From Achatina immaculata (Eukaryota > Mollusca > Gastropoda > Stylommatophora > Achatinidae), in the NCBI GenBank assembly GCA_009760885.1, contig CM019713.1, positions 6,115,266 to 6,179,265 on the forward strand: 64,000 nt of DNA, read 5' to 3'. Below, piece by piece: positions 59,185 to 64,000 of this stretch. Numbering within the stretch: position 1 is the first letter of the stretch; each line of letters starts with the position of its first letter. A program made the position numbers and the translations under genes. The notes beneath the pieces are model-generated. The model was not told the origin of the DNA, ran no database searches, and was given only the letters and a program-made list of their open reading frames with translations.

Positions 59185-59755
59185 ACATTTGTATGCGCCT
59201 GAACGCCAAAATTGAAAATGTGTGTTGATAAATAAGATACTGAAGATGTACTGAATAATGAGTTTTAGTATTCGGTCGAATACAAATATTTGATTTTCTA
59301 GGTGAGCAAACACATGTGTGAAGCGCTCAGTTTCATTTTGGTTAAGGCCGATCACAATTAGACTGACTGCTTCACGGGGAGATAGGTATGCTGGGTATAT
59401 AAAGGGGCGTATGTTGTCCATTGGGTCAGTATTCTGCATAGAGAGGTACGGCTGGGTGTTGAGATGTCTAGTGCTGGAATGTATTCGTAGAGACTGTACG
59501 TGATGCGTTCTTGATGTAAGTCTACCCCGTGCTATCCATAGTGTTGTTCCAGTATTGTCAGGTGCTCTATGTGAAGTTTTCAGCGTATGTGAAGTGCGAC
59601 GTCTATGGTTTGTAATTGTGGTGTTTCAAGTCTTCTGTTAGAGGTCTTCGTGACAAGTAATGTGAGCTGTTTTCATCACGACTAGGAGTGTAAATTTAAT
59701 ATAAGTCATGATACATCATATATTTTGGGAGAATTACCAAGTGTTGAGAGATTAA
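59185..59755 (+). other. unassigned sequence with a promoter-like core
   Basis: Not recognised as a repeat seen elsewhere in the window. Contains the TATA/initiator pair described separately. No coding frame above 61 aa. It may be an LTR or the promoter region of an unknown transcript. Confidence 0.35.
59396..59430 (+). promoter_or_regulatory. candidate TATA box plus initiator
   Basis: TATATAAA at 59396-59403 and TCAGT at 59426-59430. The A of the initiator-like site lies 32 nt after the first T of the TATA box, the spacing usual for RNA polymerase II core promoters. This is sequence evidence only. Confidence 0.35.
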
Positions 59756-59761
59756 TAATGA

Positions 59762-60675
59762 ATTCAGTCAGTCAGTCATTTGCATGTTCTTTGTGGAACT
59801 TTGCCTCCCTAACAGCTCTCCTTTAGGCCTCTCTCTTGTAAGCAAGATGCCCTACTGCTGATGCATCCATTTGCAGATCATCAACGATGTCTTGCAGCCA
59901 ACTTCGCCTTGCTAATCCTCCCTTTCTTTTTCCCATTATGTACCCTTTCAAGACTGTCTTCTCTAAATTATCACGACTTTTAATATGTCCAAAATATTTA
60001 AATTTTCTCTCTTTAATCCTCTTTACTAGCCAGCCTTCTTCAATATTAAGTCCTTGTAGTATGGATATATTTCCTCTTTTTTTTTGTGCCCATGATATTT
60101 GGAGAACTCTTCTGTAGCATTTACATTCAAAGGCATTTATTTGTTTCTCAGCTGTTTTGTTAAGTGTCCAGGTCTCACAGGCATATGTTGTGATGGGAAA
60201 GATGCATGCCCTTAAAAATCTTATTTGTGTAGTTCTGTCTGTTCCTCTCCACAGCTTCTTTAGTTGTTTTACTTTCTGAAGAGCGATAGATGTTCTCCTT
60301 TTAATTTCCCTCTCTGTATCTCCTTATTAGTTAGTAGTGATCCAAGATATTCAAAACTCTCCACTTTTCCAGTTTTTCCTCATTGATACATATTTCAGCT
60401 GCCTTGTTTGTTTTGTCAGTTGTCATCAATTTAGTTTTTAATTAAGTTATATGTTTTGCTCTTCACTATTCTTACGGACTAACATAATTAGTTTTTCCAT
60501 TCCTTCTTTTTTGTGTGTGTTGTGGACAGTAATACTGTGTTACCAGCATATCTAATCTCTGATATTTCATAGCCTCCTATTGTCACGTCATAGTAATATT
60601 CTTTGTCTACATCTTCTTTAACTTTCCTCATAATATTTTCATATTACAAGTTAAAAAAAGTAAGGCGACATACAA
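59762..60675 (-). mobile_element. LINE-A copy, RT end and C-terminus
   Basis: Minus strand parallel to 11932-12800, including a damaged YAGNTVLL in place of YADDTVLL near 60540, the EKLI.LVRKNSEEQ region, a damaged ETWTLNKTAEKQINAFECK, and the RPRRR tail. The 3' end on plus is CAGTCAGTCAGTCATTTGCA. Frameshifts and stops throughout. Confidence 0.7.
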
Positions 60676-60764
60676 TAATAAACTAATGAGTCAGAGTGTA
60701 ATACAGTTATTTATATGTTGTTGGTGGAGCTCCGAGAGATTAAGTGACATGAGATGTGTCACGG

Positions 60765-61010
60765 GACCCGTGATGTTTTGTATGGTTTGTGGTCAAGTGT
60801 TCGATGGTCGCGGGGCCCTATGATGTTTTGTATGGTTTGTGGTCAAGTGTTCGATGGTCGCGGGGCCCATGATGTTTTGTATGGTTTGTGGTCAAGTGTT
60901 CGATGGTCGCGGGACCCATGATATTTGTATGGTTTGTGGTCAAGTGTTCGATGGTCGCGGGGCCTATGATATTTTGTTTGGTTTGTGGTCAAGTGTTCGA
61001 TGGCTTAAAC
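60765..61010. repeat. 49-bp minisatellite, about 5 units
   Basis: Units contain TATGGTTTGTGGTCAAGTGT and TCGATGGTCGCGGGGCCC. Overlapping short frames are repeat artefacts. Confidence 0.9.
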
Positions 61011-61014
61011 CGTC

Positions 61015-62760
61015 CTGTACTATGTAAAATCATATTCGACATTGTAACTTGCAGCCATTACCATGTTTTATTTCTCATCATTCATGTTCATAAACGTTGA
61101 TATCTGTGTATGTGAGCCCAGAGATTGGGGCGCTAATTTTGTGTTATTAAAAGGCGCCACGAGGCCCACAGGTTCTCCAAGCTAATTTTATGTTTTTCTA
61201 GACAAAGGTTAATAGATAATGTAAGTGTTGATATTGAACGCCTAGACCGAACTGTTGGTACGGCTCATTAGTAAGATGAAGACTGACTTAAGTATTAATG
61301 ACATGATTATGTGTTATAAATATGCATTTTCTGCACGTTCATGTGAAGTATATTCACCTTTGTTTTTTTGTGTTGTGTGATAAGTGTAACAAACTGGAGT
61401 CCAGATATAAAGAGGCAGAACTATGTTCTCTGTAAAAGTAATAGTTGTGTTGGCATTAGTGTCTGTTGATGATAAACATGCATTTAGTGTTGATTGCACA
61501 GCGTTTAGAGTGTGGATAACCCGGAGTACGCATGCAAGATATATATTTCCCAGATTCTGCCCCACTCTATATATATATATATATAAAGAACGGGGAGACT
61601 AATGTCATTACCTGATGAACTAACTGCTCCTTTTAGAGATACAATTAAGAGTTAATGAGTTAAACAAACACAGCACAGTAACTGTCATATATAACGTAAA
61701 GTAATACAATTGTACATTAAAAAAGAATAAACACTGCATACATAATTAAACATATCTTACACACGCACTGTAGATTCACTGAGAGAAATACTCGAAAAAA
61801 AATACGCAATATAAAAATACATTTTACGCCTTCATTTCACCCTCATCCCCTCACCTTACACACACTCACAGAAAATACACACACACACACACATGCTCGC
61901 AGACATTCCAAAGAATTTCAAGTGAAAATCCCTCACCATGATCTCTCAAACAGATCTCTGCGATGTATGAAAAAATTGAAAGAAAGCCCGTGCCCATAAT
62001 TTCCGTGGGTATGTGTGTGTGTGTGTGGGGTGTCCGGTCAGGTGTCGACCGTGACAAAATCTGTCCTCCCTGTCACACTCACAACACAAACAAGCATATT
62101 CACATTTCCTAAGTCTTTCCCCACCTCCCACCTCTACCCGAACCAGCTGGGGCAGATGCAACTCTCCAAATAAAGAATTCAGGATCTTGGAAAGGTCGTC
62201 TTGAGTTTGAACAACCTGACCTCTACAACGGTGTACCTCCGGCGCATGCGCCCTGCCGGGGATGTAATTAACCCTATCGCTACGCTCCGTTCACACCTGC
62301 TCTGCTTTAGTCTTCGGGTGTATGGGATTTGGGGGGGGGGGGAGGGTTAAAACAGTAGTCACCAAGTGCGTGACACGTTTTTAAAAAGATGATTGTGTGT
62401 GATAGGAAGGATAGGAAGTAAGAGGGAGAAGAAGGGAGGAAATAAAAGGAGAGAGATATCCTGGATTAACTTAAACACTCTTCTGTTTGGGGGGGGGGGG
62501 GGGGGACACAGTGGGTTATATGAGAGGACAGAGAACACAAAGAAGGTGGACGTATAGCGGCTTTCTAGGTTTCGTGGTCGAGTAGTTAGTGCTCTGCCTT
62601 GTTGTGTTAGACGTTTGCTACTCCTTCTGGAATCCGGGCTTCTCTTCTCAGTTGCGATTCACTCTTCATAAGTACACATCCATCCATCCATCCATCCATC
62701 CATCCATTTCACTGCATAAGACCACTATACAGTGGAATTAACTGAATTTAGTTATTTCAT
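61015..62760. other. no supported gene; short microsatellites
   Basis: (AT)n near 61570, (CA)n near 61876, (GT)n near 62012, G-runs at 62330 and 62490, (CATC)n at 62682-62706. A second TATA-like GATATAAAGAGG at 61404 has no supporting initiator. Confidence 0.45.
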
Positions 62761-62763
62761 ATT

Positions 62764-62780
62764 TGTACATGTATAGATAA
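62764..62780. repeat. left target-site duplication of LINE-C
   Basis: TGTACATGTATAGATAA, repeated exactly at 63032-63048. Confidence 0.85.
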
Positions 62781-63031
62781 TGTTATCTTATATCCTTCCC
62801 GTGCCGTTAAACGTCACATAGGGCTCGCAAAGTAGTTCGCCAGTTTTTCCTGTATTCGGCGAGTCTTTCAACCTCATCAAGGGATTTTATGCCTGTTAAT
62901 TTGGCCTCTCTTAATAATGTCCTCTTCAGAGTTTCACGCGGTCTGCCTCTTTTTCTTCGGCCTGTTGTGTTCCACTTGATAGCTTGTTTTGGGATTCTCT
63001 GATCATTTCTTCTCATCATGTGACCAACATA
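62781..63031 (-). mobile_element. LINE-C 3' end with intact target duplications
   Basis: The minus strand encodes RRNDQRIPKQAIKWNTTGRR, KRGRPRETLKRTLLREAKL and DEVERLAEYRKNWRTTLRAL before the stop, then the tail to GGATATAAGATAA. The open 70-aa frame is undamaged over its length. The 17-bp direct repeats outside define a simple 251-bp 5'-truncated insertion, so it is a relatively young copy. Confidence 0.85.
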
Positions 63032-63099
63032 TGTACATGTATAGATAAGAGGATAACTATTTTGTTATTTTATATATATCCTCCTTATGTAGTTAGTAT

Positions 63100-63285
63100 T
63101 CAGCCAGCCATTTGCATGTCCATTGTGAAACTTTGCCTTTCTAACAGCTCTCATATAGGCTTCTCGGTTGTCAGCAAGATGCCCTGCTGCTGATGCATCC
63201 ATTTGCCGATTATCAACGACGTCCTGCAGTCATCTTCGCTTTGGTCTTCCTCTCTTTCTTTTTCCCATTATGTACCATTCCAGGA
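63100..63285 (-). mobile_element. LINE-A 3' end joined to LINE-E
   Basis: LINE-A C-terminus and tail on minus (MDASAAG region near 63190). At 63285 it stops at GTCCTGGAATGGTAC (read on minus) directly after the LINE-E (TGA)n tail, the same LINE-A position as the LINE-E junction at 32894. Confidence 0.7.
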
Positions 63286-64000
63286 CATCATCATCATCAG
63301 GTGCCGTGCCGATTGGCGTCGGCTATTATGCTTCTCTAGAGTACCCGATCCTTCATGCAGGCCATCAGTTCAGTTGGTGATCTCCTCTCACACCATCCCG
63401 TCAGACTGTCCAGTATCATTTCTCTTGGTCTTCCTCTTGATCTTCTTCCTTCTATTTTTCCTGTTGTTATAATATTTTCTATGCCCCCTCTTCTCATTGC
63501 ATGTCCTATGAAAGTACATTGTTTCTCTCTTATCTTTTTGACAAGGTTTTTTGTCTCTCCAGCTCTTCTCATACATTCTTCATTAGTTATTTTTGCTGTC
63601 CAGGGGATTCGCAACATTCTTCTAATAAACCACATTTCTGCTGCTTCCAATGCTTTTTGTGCAGACTTGCCTATTGTCCATGATTCACTTCCATATAACA
63701 AGATAGGTTCAATATAGCATTTTAGGACTCGTTTTCTAACATTCATTGATAAAGATGTGTTAGTTAATATGTTTCTCATTCTCTGAAATGCAGTCTTTGC
63801 TTGGCTATTCTGTTCCTAATTTCTATTCTGCATTTCCCATCTGAAGTTATTACTGCTCCAAGGTATTTGAATTTCTGCACCGGCTTTAGAATAGTTGCGT
63901 TTAATTTAATACTGCATGCTGGTGGATTCTGTTTCTTAGATATAACCATTGTCTCTGTCTTTTTGATGTTCAAAGTAAGGCCTTTCTGTTCACTTTCTTT
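63286..64000 (-). mobile_element. LINE-E C-terminus, runs off the window
   Basis: The minus strand encodes MNIKKTETMVISKKQNPPAC, KFKYLGAVITSDGKC, a 147-aa intact frame (63779-63336) with MNVRKRVLKCYIEPILLYGS, ESWTIGKSAQKALEAAEMWF and IRRMLRIPWTAKITNEECMR, then RGRPREM.LDSLTGW, and a (TGA)n tail at 63286-63299. It is closer to intact than the copy at 31916. The RT catalytic part would lie beyond 64000. Confidence 0.75.

Noticed and set aside
61400..61420. TATA-like GATATAAAGAGG as a second promoter
   Set aside because: No initiator at a suitable distance and no downstream gene.

Overview
This 64 kb window is animal (metazoan) nuclear DNA that is non-genic as far as I can read it. It holds several families of APE-type non-LTR retrotransposons (LINEs), DD34D mariner transposases, a Penelope-like element (PLE), tRNA-headed SINEs, TTAA-flanked miniature elements, and many micro- and minisatellites. 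This mix fits a lophotrochozoan invertebrate, perhaps a mollusc, but no host gene confirms it. I found no credible host protein-coding gene, rRNA, functional tRNA or CRISPR array. Most longer open frames are low-complexity translation or broken transposon frames. LINE-A to LINE-G, SINE-1 and SINE-2 are my own labels, based on similarity between copies inside the window.

Layout. 0-7 kb: LINE 3' ends (F, A, C), a SINE-2 copy, a 45-bp Cys-rich minisatellite and AT-rich repeats. 7.6-9.6 kb: a 2 kb GGT/AGT array. 11.9-17.2 kb: the two longest LINE copies, LINE-A on minus and LINE-B on plus, both broken. 17.3-30 kb: a mariner remnant, LINE-E pieces, a complete TTAA-flanked MITE, SINEs and PLE terminal-repeat remnants in mostly AT-rich filler. 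31-33 kb: a LINE-E inserted in a LINE-A. 33.4-39.1 kb: a mariner split by two later insertions, a nearly intact PLE with 350-bp inverted terminal repeats and a 1.35 kb retroposon of unknown family. 39.2-41.3 kb: a 29-bp minisatellite and a polypurine tract. 42.7-47 kb: LINE-G, C and A pieces and a degenerate 35-bp repeat. 47.7-49.7 kb: a broken copy of a multi-copy invertebrate gene family. 50-51 kb: a 30-bp minisatellite, GATA/GACA repeats and a hairpin of PLE-type terminal repeats. 51.4-57.6 kb: SINEs, two opposed mariner fragments and a LINE-A with a 5' inversion. 57.9-60.7 kb: LINE-C, D and A. 60.8-64 kb: a 49-bp repeat, a LINE-C with a 17-bp target duplication, and a second LINE-A/LINE-E composite running off the window end.

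The parts do not form one pathway. They are a stratified record of insertions that can be ordered by nesting: mariner is older than both the PLE and the 1.35 kb retroposon, and LINE-E lies inside LINE-A. The most informative observations are the LINE-E/LINE-A junction at the same site in two loci, the PLE with intact borders and an altered hammerhead-like motif, the unknown retroposon, and two SINE families that share body and tail but carry different tRNA heads.
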